Origin: Nitrospira sp. Ga0074138
GTDB taxonomy: Bacteria; Nitrospirota; Nitrospiria; Nitrospirales; Nitrospiraceae
DNA: 64,000 nucleotides
NCBI GenBank assembly: GCA_001464735.1
Contig: LNDU01000047.1
Span: forward strand, 1-64,000
Reading direction: 5' to 3'
Positions within the stretch are counted from its first letter, which is position 1; each line of letters begins with the position of its first letter. The position numbers and the translations under genes were made by a program. Below are positions 48,920-57,140 of the stretch, one piece after another. The notes below the pieces were generated by a model. It worked only from the letters and a program-made list of their open reading frames with translations. It was not told the DNA's origin and searched no databases.

Positions 48920-49417
48920 TTATCTATAGTTCGTAAACTGCAAATCGATCCCGAAATCCTTGCCCTTCAAGAATGCGATCGCGGACTGCAGTTCATCCTT
49001 ACTTTTTCCCAACACCCGCACTTGCTCGCCCTGAATTTGCGCTTGGACTTTCAACTTGGCATCCTTGACCGCCTTCGTGATCTCTTTGGCTTTCTCCGAG
49101 GCGAGGCCGCTCTGAATCTTCCCCGTCTGCCGCACCGTTCCGCTCAACGCCGGCTCCACCGCACCAAAGTCAAACGCCTTCAGCGACACCCCACGCTTCA
49201 CGCACTTCCCCTTGATGATCTCCTGTACTGCGTTCAGCTTATATTCATCATCCGACACGACGACCAATTCCTTTTCTTTCTCCTTCAGCGTGATTTCGGT
49301 CTTCGAGTCCTTGAAATCAAATCGCTGTTTGACTTCCTTCGTCGCCTGATCTAGGGCGTTCTTCAGCTCCTGCATATTCACTTCCGACACCACATCAAAT
49401 GAAAACTGATCAGCCAC
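48920..49417 (-). CDS. yajQ: YajQ-family nucleotide-binding protein
   Basis: A 165-residue YajQ protein; members bind nucleic acids or nucleotides, and some act as cyclic-di-GMP effectors. The start is GTG at 49417, preceded by GGAGG, giving VADQFSFDVVSEVNMQELKNAL; the frame is open further upstream but without similarity. The KQRFDFKDSKTEITLKEKEKELVVVSDDEYKL and VRVLGKSKDELQSAIAFLKGKDFGIDLQFTNYR blocks are diagnostic. The c-di-GMP role is not certain in general. Confidence 0.93.
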   Translation of the reverse strand: MADQFSFDVVSEVNMQELKNALDQATKEVKQRFDFKDSKTEITLKEKEKELVVVSDDEYKLNAVQEIIKGKCVKRGVSLKAFDFGAVEPALSGTVRQTGKIQSGLASEKAKEITKAVKDAKLKVQAQIQGEQVRVLGKSKDELQSAIAFLKGKDFGIDLQFTNYR

Positions 49418-49620
49418 GATTTCCTCCTTCTTTACTCTATACTTTTCCCAAGGAGCGGCCTGGTTGATCCTCGAATGCGCGCATCGAACGGGCACATCGT
49501 TCACATCCGGTGCCTCATCCTATAAGCAGATCTGCGCGTTCGGCGAGCAGGAGGACGACCAGGCTGCTCCTTTCTCCTTCACACGCCGGGCGCGAGCAAG
49601 AAAGATTAACCATACCGCCC

Positions 49621-51630
49621 TCAACAACACCCCGTTCCATGCGGCAGCTTAAAACTCTTCTCGTCATCAGCGCAATGGATCGCCGTCTGCATCCGTCCTG
49701 CCGATCCTCCACCCGCCATCACGACGACTTCACTTGATGTAAACGGCTTCTTCAAGACCACATAGCAATACCACTGTCTCAAACTGTCGCTCAAGACAAT
49801 CAAGCCCAGCACCGCGACCAGTGCCACCAACACGGCATCCAGATAGAGCGCAAAGGCTTGCCCTGCCGCCAATGTTCCGGCTTTCTTCAAGAACATCCAA
49901 AACATTTCATACGATCCGGTCAGGGTGATGATGCCTACGAAGAGCATCGGCAACGCCGTCACCCAAAGATAGGGCGACTTCCACATCTTGATCAAGACGG
50001 TCGTCCCGATGCAAAGAGCCAGCGTGCCCAACAACTGATTCGCAGCACCGAACATCGGCCAAATCGTCGAAATACTTCCTGTTCCGATCAGATAGGCCCA
50101 GGCACCCACGACCATACCGCTGCTCAACATCACACCCGGCATCCAGTTCATTCGGCGAAAGGGTGCATAGACCCGTCCTGCCATTTCTTGGATAAGATAT
50201 CGCGCCACACGCGTGCCCGTATCAATCGTCGTCAAGATGAAGAGTGCTTCAAATACAAGTGCGAATTGATACCAGTAGGCCATCAGACCCGCCATGCCAG
50301 GTAAGGCAGAAAAGATCGACGCCATGCCAACGGCCAAAGACACAGCCCCGCCAGGACGCCCAGCCACATCAACTTCAACCATCTGTGACAGTTCAGCAAT
50401 TCGTGACGGGGGAAAACCCATCGCCGCCAGGGCATCCGCACCCAACGTCGTATTGATCGCCAGGTAGTCGCCGGGAATCAGCACCGAGACCGCGATCAAC
50501 GCCATGACGCCAACGAAACTTTCCAGCAGCATCGCCGCATACCCCACTACCGCCTGTGATTCCTGCTCGATCATCTTGGGCGTCGTCCCGGACGAGACCA
50601 GTGAGTGGAATCCTGAGATTGCCCCGCAGGCGATCGTGATAAAGAGAAAAGGGAAGAGCGTGCCTGGAATAATTGGCCCGCCGCCATTCGCAAACTGTGT
50701 CACACGCGGCATCTCTATCGTCGGTGCCATGAGGATGACGCCAAAGCCGAGCAGGAAGACCACGCCGAGTTTCATGAAGGTGGAGAGATAGCCACGCGGC
50801 ACCAGCAACATCCAACCGGGCAGTACTGACGCAAGAAAGCCATAGCCAGCTAGCAGCCAGATCAGCGCTGGCTTGTCAAACTCGAAGAGCCACGCGTAGG
50901 ACGACTGCGCGACGACACGGCCGTACAGCACGGCGGCGATCAGAAGAACCACGCCAAGTATTGACACTTCCGCAACCGCACCGGGACGAAACTTTTGAAG
51001 ATAGAAGCCCATAAGAAGACCAATTGGAATCGTCATCGCGATCGTAAACGTGCCCCAGGCATTGTGGTAGAGCGCATTCACCACGGCGAATCCAAGACCA
51101 GCCAGAGCGACTACGACAATAAAGAGCACCGCCACCGCCGTCGCCGTGCCGGTGAGGGAGCCCAGTTCATCGTGGGCGATCTCGGGAAGTGAGCGTCCGT
51201 TGCGTCGCATTGAGGCGACGAGAATAATGAAATCTTGCACCGCCCCAGCCAGCACCGCCCCAATCACCAGCCAGAGAAACCCCGGCACAAATCCGAATTG
51301 CGCCGCTAGCACCGGGCCAAGCAAGGGTCCCGCCCCAGCAATCGCCGCAAAGTGGTGGCCGAAGAGCACGACTTTATTGGTCGGATGGAAGTTGACCCCG
51401 TCGTTCAACCGCACCGCTGGCGTGACGTGTTGATTGTTCAGTCCGACAACCTGCCTGGCCAGCCAGCGGCCATAGAACCGATAGGCCAGCACATAGATGC
51501 AGGCCGCCGCCACGACCAACCAGAGGCCGTTTACTTTCTCATCGGGATTCACGACGCCGACCACGTGGGCAAGCGCGAGCGCACCGAGGAAGGAGAGCAG
51601 CACCCAGAGCAAATTCACCGCCACTTTCAT
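49621..51630 (-). CDS. cstA: Carbon starvation protein A (CstA) family transporter
   Basis: A large inner-membrane transporter of the CstA family, linked to uptake of peptides or pyruvate during starvation. From ATG 51630 (MKVAVNLLWVLLSFLG, AGGA 8 bases upstream) it has 669 residues with about 16-18 hydrophobic segments. Family blocks seen: VNPDEKVNGLWLV, TNKVVLFGHHFAAIAGAGPLLGPVLAAQFG, SLPEIAHDELG, ACGAISGFHSLVSSGTTPKMI and TIDTGTRVARYLIQEM. The frame is open to 51768. The extra C-terminal tail is rich in His and Cys (GHTGCC-like) and unusual. Substrate not assigned. Confidence 0.92.
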   Translation of the reverse strand: MKVAVNLLWVLLSFLGALALAHVVGVVNPDEKVNGLWLVVAAACIYVLAYRFYGRWLARQVVGLNNQHVTPAVRLNDGVNFHPTNKVVLFGHHFAAIAGAGPLLGPVLAAQFGFVPGFLWLVIGAVLAGAVQDFIILVASMRRNGRSLPEIAHDELGSLTGTATAVAVLFIVVVALAGLGFAVVNALYHNAWGTFTIAMTIPIGLLMGFYLQKFRPGAVAEVSILGVVLLIAAVLYGRVVAQSSYAWLFEFDKPALIWLLAGYGFLASVLPGWMLLVPRGYLSTFMKLGVVFLLGFGVILMAPTIEMPRVTQFANGGGPIIPGTLFPFLFITIACGAISGFHSLVSSGTTPKMIEQESQAVVGYAAMLLESFVGVMALIAVSVLIPGDYLAINTTLGADALAAMGFPPSRIAELSQMVEVDVAGRPGGAVSLAVGMASIFSALPGMAGLMAYWYQFALVFEALFILTTIDTGTRVARYLIQEMAGRVYAPFRRMNWMPGVMLSSGMVVGAWAYLIGTGSISTIWPMFGAANQLLGTLALCIGTTVLIKMWKSPYLWVTALPMLFVGIITLTGSYEMFWMFLKKAGTLAAGQAFALYLDAVLVALVAVLGLIVLSDSLRQWYCYVVLKKPFTSSEVVVMAGGGSAGRMQTAIHCADDEKSFKLPHGTGCC

Positions 51631-51787
51631 GCGCGGCATCCTAACATAAAAAGAAATGAGGTAGTCCGGTTGTATTGGGAGCAAAAAGTACGAAATTGCC
51701 ATATGGATATGTAAAGCTTGGTGAATTATTATTCTCCACATTACCTGTAATGCAATCGGTTTACCCAATGCTTTATTGGCAAGCGAG

Positions 51788-52888
51788 ATGACAGACGATC
51801 AGGAACCAGCGGACTCACTACAACAGTCAATAGAAGATCGTGAACGGAAGATTGAAGAAGAACGGCAGATACTGCTCACCCGAGTTGGGTCTTCGGATGT
51901 TTCGACATTACGCCATCGTGTTGCTTGGCTCTTGAACCGTTACCCCAGCACACGGAATTCCGATATTGCACTCCAACTTAAGCATTGGGAAACTTTTGAA
52001 GGGGAGACCTTTCATGGCTCATATATTTCCGCAGAAGACTATCCTCGTTTAACTCGACTTACATCCATAGCGAGGGAACGCGCGAGAATTCAGAATCAAT
52101 ACAAGCTGTTTCTTGCAGACCCCGGAGTTCGTGAGCATCGTGGAACTCTCGAGGAAGATGAAAGAGAAACTGCTCGTACTATACCAGACCACCCTGTGTA
52201 CGCCGTTTTCTTGGATGAAAGCGGCAAAAGATCCTCTCATTTGATTGTGGGCAGCCTCTGGTTCTTGTCTAGCGGGTCAGAAAGTTTTCAGCTCCTGCGT
52301 TCCACTAATGATCTGAAGAAAAGAAGAAAGTTCAGTGGAGAGTTCCATTTCGCGGAGATGAGCAAAAACGATGTCGAGGCCTACAAGGAACTAATTGATA
52401 TCTTCTTAACCCAAGGAGGCACGATCAGCTTCAAATTCATCTCAGTGCCCAGACAAGGGCTTGGTGACATACAAGCTGCTCTGGGCGATCTCTACTATCA
52501 CCTACTCATCAAGGGTATCGACCATGAACAATCAACTGGAAGGGCTCGCTTACCCCGAATACTTCAGGGCTGGAAAGATAGCGAGGAACTCGGGGCTGAT
52601 AGACTCTTAATGGCTAACCTGGAAGATAGGCTGAAGCAAGCTGCGGCAAGTGTTTATGAAAACAGATTAGTTATAGACAATCTGGCCGCAGTGAATTCTC
52701 AGAGCAGCATATTCTTACAGGTAGCAGACATAATGGCTAGCAGCGCAAACAGAATCCTCTCTCGCACTGGAGAATCGAGAAATCATAAAGATCAACTCGC
52801 GGAATATCTGCTTGAACGTCTCGGAATCAGGCTAACCCCAGATTTGGACGTTCTTACTGGGGATTTAGCCGCACACATCAGGATTTGA
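51788..52888 (+). CDS. DUF3800-family protein
   Basis: A 366-residue protein. After a helical N-terminal region (about 1-130) comes the DUF3800 core: YAVFLDESGKRSSHLIVGSLWFL (DES motif), FHFAEMSKNDVEAYKELI, and a C-terminal LQVADIMASSANRIL, the Q-x-A-D element. DUF3800 has an RNase H-like fold and is frequently found near mobile and defence genes. Start ATG 51788 is preceded by an in-frame TTG at 51776. Its codons are visibly AT-richer than its neighbours, suggesting transfer. No partner gene of a known defence system is next to it. Confidence 0.8.
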   Translation: MTDDQEPADSLQQSIEDRERKIEEERQILLTRVGSSDVSTLRHRVAWLLNRYPSTRNSDIALQLKHWETFEGETFHGSYISAEDYPRLTRLTSIARERARIQNQYKLFLADPGVREHRGTLEEDERETARTIPDHPVYAVFLDESGKRSSHLIVGSLWFLSSGSESFQLLRSTNDLKKRRKFSGEFHFAEMSKNDVEAYKELIDIFLTQGGTISFKFISVPRQGLGDIQAALGDLYYHLLIKGIDHEQSTGRARLPRILQGWKDSEELGADRLLMANLEDRLKQAAASVYENRLVIDNLAAVNSQSSIFLQVADIMASSANRILSRTGESRNHKDQLAEYLLERLGIRLTPDLDVLTGDLAAHIRI

Positions 52889-52996
52889 TTATCCACACGA
52901 TGGCTGATTCAGATCACCGGCAGATGGGCAACAGCGCGGCTAAAGATACCCTCTTGCGATCTTGCGGTTTCACTTCGCTTCCGTCATATAAACTCC

Positions 52997-53599
52997 ATGC
53001 TCACCCTCATCCAGTTTCCTTGGTCCCCCTTCCGCATCACCATCAGGCACATCCTGACGCGCCATCACATTCCATTTCGGCTCCACAACATCGCCTACCA
53101 TGATTGGGCCCCAATCATCACAGCAACCAAGGGCCAGGGCCACACGGTGCCCTGCCTACTCGATGGAAAGTGTGGGATCTGTGACGTCACAGATTTTGGA
53201 CAGGAGGTGGCGCGTTACGTCGACCGGCGCTACCGGCTTCACCTCTTTCCCAAAGACTTCGATGGCTTGCAGCTGATTCTCTCACGCTCTATCGAGTACG
53301 AGCTGGAGATGGTGGGATTCAAGGTGAACGATACGTATGTGATTCCGACCCGCCCCGTCTTCGAACGGACGATGCTCATTAGCCACAAGGAGCGGAAGTT
53401 CAGACGAGGATGCGTCCAGGAATGGACCATTCACCGACGGTATCTATGTTCGCAGTTTGCGGAACTCTTGAAGCCGATCGACGACATGTTGGCGGCTTCG
53501 CCGTTTCTGCTGACCGATCGCCCGTTGTTCGTGGATTACAATCTCTACGGCGTGCTCGGCAACTACCTCTTCAACGGAAAGACACGATTGCCAATCTGA
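52997..53599 (+). CDS. Glutathione S-transferase-like protein
   Basis: A 200-residue protein with an N-terminal thioredoxin-like fold (MLTLIQFPWSPFRITIRHILTRHHIPFRLHNI, then a VPCLLDGKCGICDVTDF region in the place of the cis-Pro/ESxAI motif) and a helical C-terminal domain (LADRPLFVDYNLYGVLGNYLF-type block). The active-site Cys/Ser position is occupied by PWSPF, so catalysis is uncertain. Start ATG 52997. The upstream DUF3800 gene ends 108 bases before; the two may not be related. Confidence 0.72.
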   Translation: MLTLIQFPWSPFRITIRHILTRHHIPFRLHNIAYHDWAPIITATKGQGHTVPCLLDGKCGICDVTDFGQEVARYVDRRYRLHLFPKDFDGLQLILSRSIEYELEMVGFKVNDTYVIPTRPVFERTMLISHKERKFRRGCVQEWTIHRRYLCSQFAELLKPIDDMLAASPFLLTDRPLFVDYNLYGVLGNYLFNGKTRLPI

Positions 53600-53750
53600 G
53601 GCACCTTCGCTGCTGGTATCAGGCGACCACGAAGGAGTAACCTTCGTTGCCCCTTTCCCATCAATCCCCGGCCCAATTCGACTTGCCAATGGCGCTGTGC
53701 AACGTAATGATGGCCTTATGCCTGATATCGGGAAGGATTCGTCACAACTG

Positions 53751-54087
53751 TTACTGGTGGGAATGCTTGCGAAAGAACTCTGCGATGGCCGGTTTATCTA
53801 CCTTCCCTTTGGCCACCGCGAGCACCACATCGACCAGCACCTGATTCGCTATGTTCGTTTCGACATTATTCATGGTCAGAAACTCGAGAGCCGTGGCCGC
53901 CCCCACGCGTTTGTTTCCGTCTAAGAATGGATGGTTCTGCACAAGGTGAAAGAGATAGGCCGCTGCCATCTCATACAAATCATTATGAAGATAATGTCCC
54001 TCAAACCCGGCCTGAGGAGCGGCGACCGCAGATTCGAGCAGCCCATTGTCACGGACACCCAGCGTTCCACCGTGCCGTTCAATTTCA
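53751..54087 (-). pseudogene. doc: doc toxin, 3' fragment (interrupted by IS)
   Basis: The last 110 or so residues of a Doc-type toxin in the Fic superfamily: ERHGGTLGVRDNGLLESAVAAP, then the Fic/Doc core HPFLDGNKRVGAATALEFL. Doc phosphorylates elongation factor Tu in related systems. The start of the gene is missing here and lies on the other side of the insertion sequence (55393-55450). Joining base 54079 to 55393 across the 8-base duplication gives an intact 129-codon frame. The long frame reaching 55010 on this strand is just the non-coding strand of the transposase. Confidence 0.9.
54080..54087. repeat. Target-site duplication, left copy
   Basis: CAATTTCA, repeated exactly at 55393-55400. 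Eight bases is the size expected for an ISL3-family element. Confidence 0.93.
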
Positions 54088-55392
54088 GGCGCATCTGGGT
54101 TTCGCATGGGTAGTCTGACGGGGTAGGATCCGGGCCTTATCAGGAGGCCACCATGCAAGACACCGCGTTGTATCAATACCTGCTGGGTTTGAAGTCGCCA
54201 TGGACCGTGAGCCGCGTCCAGTTGAACCTCACAGGGCAGCGCGTGGACGTGTGGGCCGAGCACCCGACTGACGCGGTGTGGGCGTGTCCGCACTGCACCA
54301 AGACGCTGCCGCTGTACGATCACGCCGAGGCGCGGACCTGGCGCCATCTCGACAGCTGCCAGTTCCAGACCCACCTGCATGCGCGGATTCCACGGGTGGT
54401 CTGCGGGGAACACGGAGTGGTTCAGGTTACGGTGCCATGGGCGGAGCCGCGGTCGCGATTTACGCTGCTCTTCGAGCGCCTCGCCATCGATGTGCTGGGG
54501 CAGTGCAGCGTGACCGGAGCCACGAGGATCTTGCGGCTCAGCTGGGATGAGGCCTGGGGCATTATGGAGCGCGCCGTCACGCGGGGGCGGCAGCGCAAAG
54601 CGCGGAAGGTCGTGCCCCGGATCGGCGTCGACGAGAAGGCGGCGGCCAAGGGGCACAAGTACCTGACACTGGTCTGCAACTTGGATGAGGGCACGGTGGA
54701 GCACATCGCCGAAGACCACACGCAGGAGAGTCTCGACGGCTACTACGCGGGGCTGACGCAGACGCAACGCGACGGCATTGAGGCGGTGGCGATGGATATG
54801 TGGGAGCCGTATATTCAGGCGACGCGAGCGCGCGTGCCTGAGGCGGCGGAGAAGATCGTTTTCGACCGCTTCCACATCATGGGACATATCGGCAAAGCGG
54901 TGGACACGGTGCGCAAGCAGGAGCACCGTGCGTTGATGGCGTCGGGCGATGAGACGCTCAAGGGCAGCAAGTACCTGTGGCTCTATAGCCAAGAGAACGT
55001 GCCGGCGCAACGGCGAGAGGAGTTTGCCGCACTGAAGCGTCAGGAGCTCAAAGTGGGACGGGCGTGGGCGATCAAAGAGGCCTTACGGTGTCTCTGGCAC
55101 TACGTCTACCCGGCATCAGGCTGGAAGTTCTGGAAGCGGTGGTACTTCTGGGCAACACACAGCCGGCTGGAACCGATGCGCAAGGCAGCGGAGACGGTCC
55201 GTCGGCACATTGACAACATCCTGACCTATTACCAACATCCGATCACCAACGCGATGAGCGAGGGGCTCAACAGCCAGATCCAGAAGATCAAGCGCATGGC
55301 TTGCGGGTTCCGCAACATCGAGCACTTCAAGACGGCGATCTACTTCCACTGCGGAGGGCTCGATCTCTACCCATGCTGAACCCGGGAGCGCC
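54088..55392. mobile_element. Complete ISL3-family insertion sequence, 1305 bp
   Basis: Bounded by 26-bp imperfect inverted repeats at 54088-54113 and 55367-55392 (21 of 26 positions match; outer bases GGCGC and inner GCATGGGTAG are shared) and flanked by an exact 8-bp direct duplication (CAATTTCA). One transposase gene fills the element. Both ends and the coding frame are intact, so the insertion is probably recent and the element could still be mobile. It lies inside doc. Confidence 0.95.
54153..55379 (+). CDS. ISL3-family transposase
   Basis: A 408-residue DDE transposase with an N-terminal zinc finger (CPHCTKTL...C...C, about 48-92), a helix-turn-helix region, and catalytic residues in IGVDEKAAAKGHKY (first Asp, about 157), AVAMDMWEPYIQ (second Asp, about 214) and NAMSEGLNSQIQKIKRMACGFRN (Glu, about 372). 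The TGA stop lies inside the right inverted repeat, as is common in this family. The frame is unbroken, which implies a functional enzyme. Confidence 0.95.
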   Translation: MQDTALYQYLLGLKSPWTVSRVQLNLTGQRVDVWAEHPTDAVWACPHCTKTLPLYDHAEARTWRHLDSCQFQTHLHARIPRVVCGEHGVVQVTVPWAEPRSRFTLLFERLAIDVLGQCSVTGATRILRLSWDEAWGIMERAVTRGRQRKARKVVPRIGVDEKAAAKGHKYLTLVCNLDEGTVEHIAEDHTQESLDGYYAGLTQTQRDGIEAVAMDMWEPYIQATRARVPEAAEKIVFDRFHIMGHIGKAVDTVRKQEHRALMASGDETLKGSKYLWLYSQENVPAQRREEFAALKRQELKVGRAWAIKEALRCLWHYVYPASGWKFWKRWYFWATHSRLEPMRKAAETVRRHIDNILTYYQHPITNAMSEGLNSQIQKIKRMACGFRNIEHFKTAIYFHCGGLDLYPC

Positions 55393-55400
55393 CAATTTCA
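55393..55400. repeat. Target-site duplication, right copy
   Basis: CAATTTCA, identical to 54080-54087. Confidence 0.93.
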
Positions 55401-55450
55401 TCACGGTGAATCTCCAGCACTTCCTCCAACGTGAGAAACAGCGGTTCCAT
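55393..55450 (-). pseudogene. doc: doc toxin, 5' fragment
   Basis: The first 19 codons and one base of doc, from the ATG at 55450: MEPLFLTLEEVLEIHRDEI, matching the N-terminus of Doc toxins. It begins three bases after the antitoxin stop at 55454. It ends at the insertion sequence, so translation would run into IS DNA and the truncated product lacks the whole catalytic core. Confidence 0.9.
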
Positions 55451-55453
55451 TCC

Positions 55454-55681
55454 CTACTCCGCAAGTTTCTTCAACGCCGGACCGTATTGCCGGTTCACCT
55501 TGGCTAAAGCTGCGCGGAATTTCTTTTGGCGAGTGGCGCCCTGCGCAGGGGTCACGATGAGGCACTTCCCATCCGTTTTGATGTTGAGCGGCGTCTCCGC
55601 ATCAATCTCCAACAGGTCCAGCACTCCGCGATCTATCACGAGGGCCAGACTATTGCCATGCTTGGTTAGCTTCTTGATCAT
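55454..55681 (-). CDS. AbrB/MazE-type antitoxin
   Basis: A 75-residue SpoVT/AbrB-fold protein (MIKKLTKHGNSLALVIDRGVLDLLEI, then TPLNIKTDGKCLIVTP), the DNA-binding antitoxin type that is paired with Doc-like toxins in many bacteria. The C-terminal arm (GATRQKKFRAALAKVNRQYGPALKKLAE) is the likely toxin-neutralising part. It is intact, while its cognate toxin is split by the insertion sequence. It probably represses its own promoter. Confidence 0.87.
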   Translation of the reverse strand: MIKKLTKHGNSLALVIDRGVLDLLEIDAETPLNIKTDGKCLIVTPAQGATRQKKFRAALAKVNRQYGPALKKLAE

Positions 55682-55757
55682 CTCCTCACCTCTATAGTGG
55701 TACTACAATGTGTATCCATCATATCACCTGATTCCAATGAGGTAAAGCCGACTCAAG

Positions 55758-56174
55758 CTAACAAGAGCTTGCTCTCCCTATGCGGCAGTTGGTTCGGATC
55801 AACGGCGGTTCCTTCGAGAGTTTCCTGAACATTGTCACCTTCTTTTTCTTCGGCGGCTTCGACTTGGCGCACTCAACCGCCTCATCAAGCCACGAAGTCA
55901 GATCCGATGCCGTGCGATAGCCGGCTTCGCTGATGAACGGGAAGCCTTTGAGAGGCTTGCCGGCAAAATCCATCTTGCGAGGGTGAGGTTTCTTGAGCAG
56001 AGCTTCGTAACGATCTGGCATGACGCGAACTATGAGGCGGTCCTTCTCGATCCCACAGCACATGTGGCCGTTGAGCATGAAACAGAGCCCGCCGAACATA
56101 CGCTTCTCCTCCACCCCTCTTCGGCGCTTGAAGTAGTCCCTGATTCGTTCTGCCAATCGCTCGTGGTAGGCCAT
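55758..56174 (-). CDS. TfoX N-terminal-domain protein
   Basis: A 138-residue protein from the ATG at 56174 (MAYHERLAERIRDYFKRRRGVEEKRMFGGLCFMLNGHMCCGIEKDRLIVRV), a TfoX/Sxy N-terminal domain (about 1-105). Family blocks: MFGGLCFMLNGHMCCGI and FEISEAGYRTASDLTSWL-like. It lacks the C-terminal TfoX domain of competence regulators; such single-domain forms are common and unassigned. The frame is open to 56195. A basic tail (KSKPPKKKKVT) precedes an atypical last 20 residues. Confidence 0.83.
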   Translation of the reverse strand: MAYHERLAERIRDYFKRRRGVEEKRMFGGLCFMLNGHMCCGIEKDRLIVRVMPDRYEALLKKPHPRKMDFAGKPLKGFPFISEAGYRTASDLTSWLDEAVECAKSKPPKKKKVTMFRKLSKEPPLIRTNCRIGRASSC

Positions 56175-56258
56175 TTTTTCCTCTTGCATCGACACTGCGC
56201 CTTCCCCACCGGTCGATCAATGGATTGGGCCTTCCGTTTTGGTATACTCCTCCCCACC

Positions 56259-56657
56259 ATGGCATCGGACAACACAACCCCGCAGCCGTCAGGCAGAGAA
56301 CGGCGCGAGTATTATCGTATCACGGTCACCCTCCCCATCTGCCTCCAACAGGAGGCGACCGAGACGGAGGGACCCCTCGTCGAGCGAGCAGTTAACATCA
56401 GCGCTGGCGGGATCGGCATCACGCTGAACCAAGTCTTCGAGGCGAACGCCATTCTCTCCTGTACCCTGCTCCTTCCCGGCGAGGTACTCTTTAAGTCCTA
56501 CCTCGAAGTGTTGCGTGTGGATCTCATCCCCTACCCGCTCAATACGTATCGCCTCCATGGCCGCTTCATCAGGATGGCCACTGCGGACCGAGAACTGCTG
56601 ACCCGACATATTATCCAATTTCAACGCGAACACCTCAATAAACACTACTCCGCCTGA
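56259..56657 (+). CDS. PilZ-domain protein (putative c-di-GMP receptor)
   Basis: A 132-residue protein from the ATG at 56259 (MASDNTTPQPSGRERREYY). It is a single PilZ domain: the RxxxR motif in RREYYRI (about 14-20) and the D/NxSxxG motif in NISAGGIGI (about 45-53), so both c-di-GMP-binding elements are present. The open frame upstream to 55983 runs antisense to the TfoX gene and is not part of the protein. A second PilZ gene follows 84 bases downstream. Confidence 0.87.
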   Translation: MASDNTTPQPSGRERREYYRITVTLPICLQQEATETEGPLVERAVNISAGGIGITLNQVFEANAILSCTLLLPGEVLFKSYLEVLRVDLIPYPLNTYRLHGRFIRMATADRELLTRHIIQFQREHLNKHYSA

Positions 56658-56741
56658 ATAGGTGCGGCCCTCAGGCTGAAGAGGCCCCGGACAACTCTGG
56701 AGGACCCGTTTCGTCCCCGCGAAAGGGGGATACATTCTGCC

Positions 56742-57140
56742 GTGCGAGGCCGACTACACTGGGTCACCGTGGAATCCACACGCCCCTATCAGCGCCATCA
56801 CTATCGCGTCCCGCTTGCCATGCAATACCCTGTGATGTTTTCTGATGCGGAAACAATCGCGGAAGGAACGGTCATGAACCTGACGGTGTTCGGCTGCGCG
56901 ATCGAATGTGCCGATACCATCCCAGAAAGGACGACACTGCGGATGCGGCTCATCCTCCCGGATCAGGTACAGTCACTCCCGGTCGAAGAAGCGGAAGTCC
57001 GATGGGTCCAAGGGAATCGAATGGGCCTGCGGTTTCACAAGGTGGCACGGGCGGCGGATTTTCGGCTCCACAGCTTTGTATGGGACCGGATGGTCGAACG
57101 GCTCCACACGATCACTCAGGGAGGACTTTCACCTTCTTGA
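56742..57140 (+). CDS. PilZ-domain protein, second tandem copy
   Basis: A 132-residue PilZ protein. RxxxR is present (RPYQRHHYRV), but the second motif reads NLTVFG, a Thr replacing the usual Ser, so c-di-GMP affinity may be reduced. It starts with GTG at 56742 or, more conservatively, GTG at 56769 (VESTRPYQRHHY). Its end overlaps the convergent flippase-like gene by 25 bases (57116-57140). It is weakly similar to the upstream copy, suggesting duplication. Confidence 0.8.
   Translation: MRGRLHWVTVESTRPYQRHHYRVPLAMQYPVMFSDAETIAEGTVMNLTVFGCAIECADTIPERTTLRMRLILPDQVQSLPVEEAEVRWVQGNRMGLRFHKVARAADFRLHSFVWDRMVERLHTITQGGLSPS

Noticed and set aside
54088..55010. Long minus-strand frame in line with the doc 3' fragment
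   Set aside because: It is the non-coding strand of the transposase; its composition is arginine-, histidine- and leucine-rich without family motifs.
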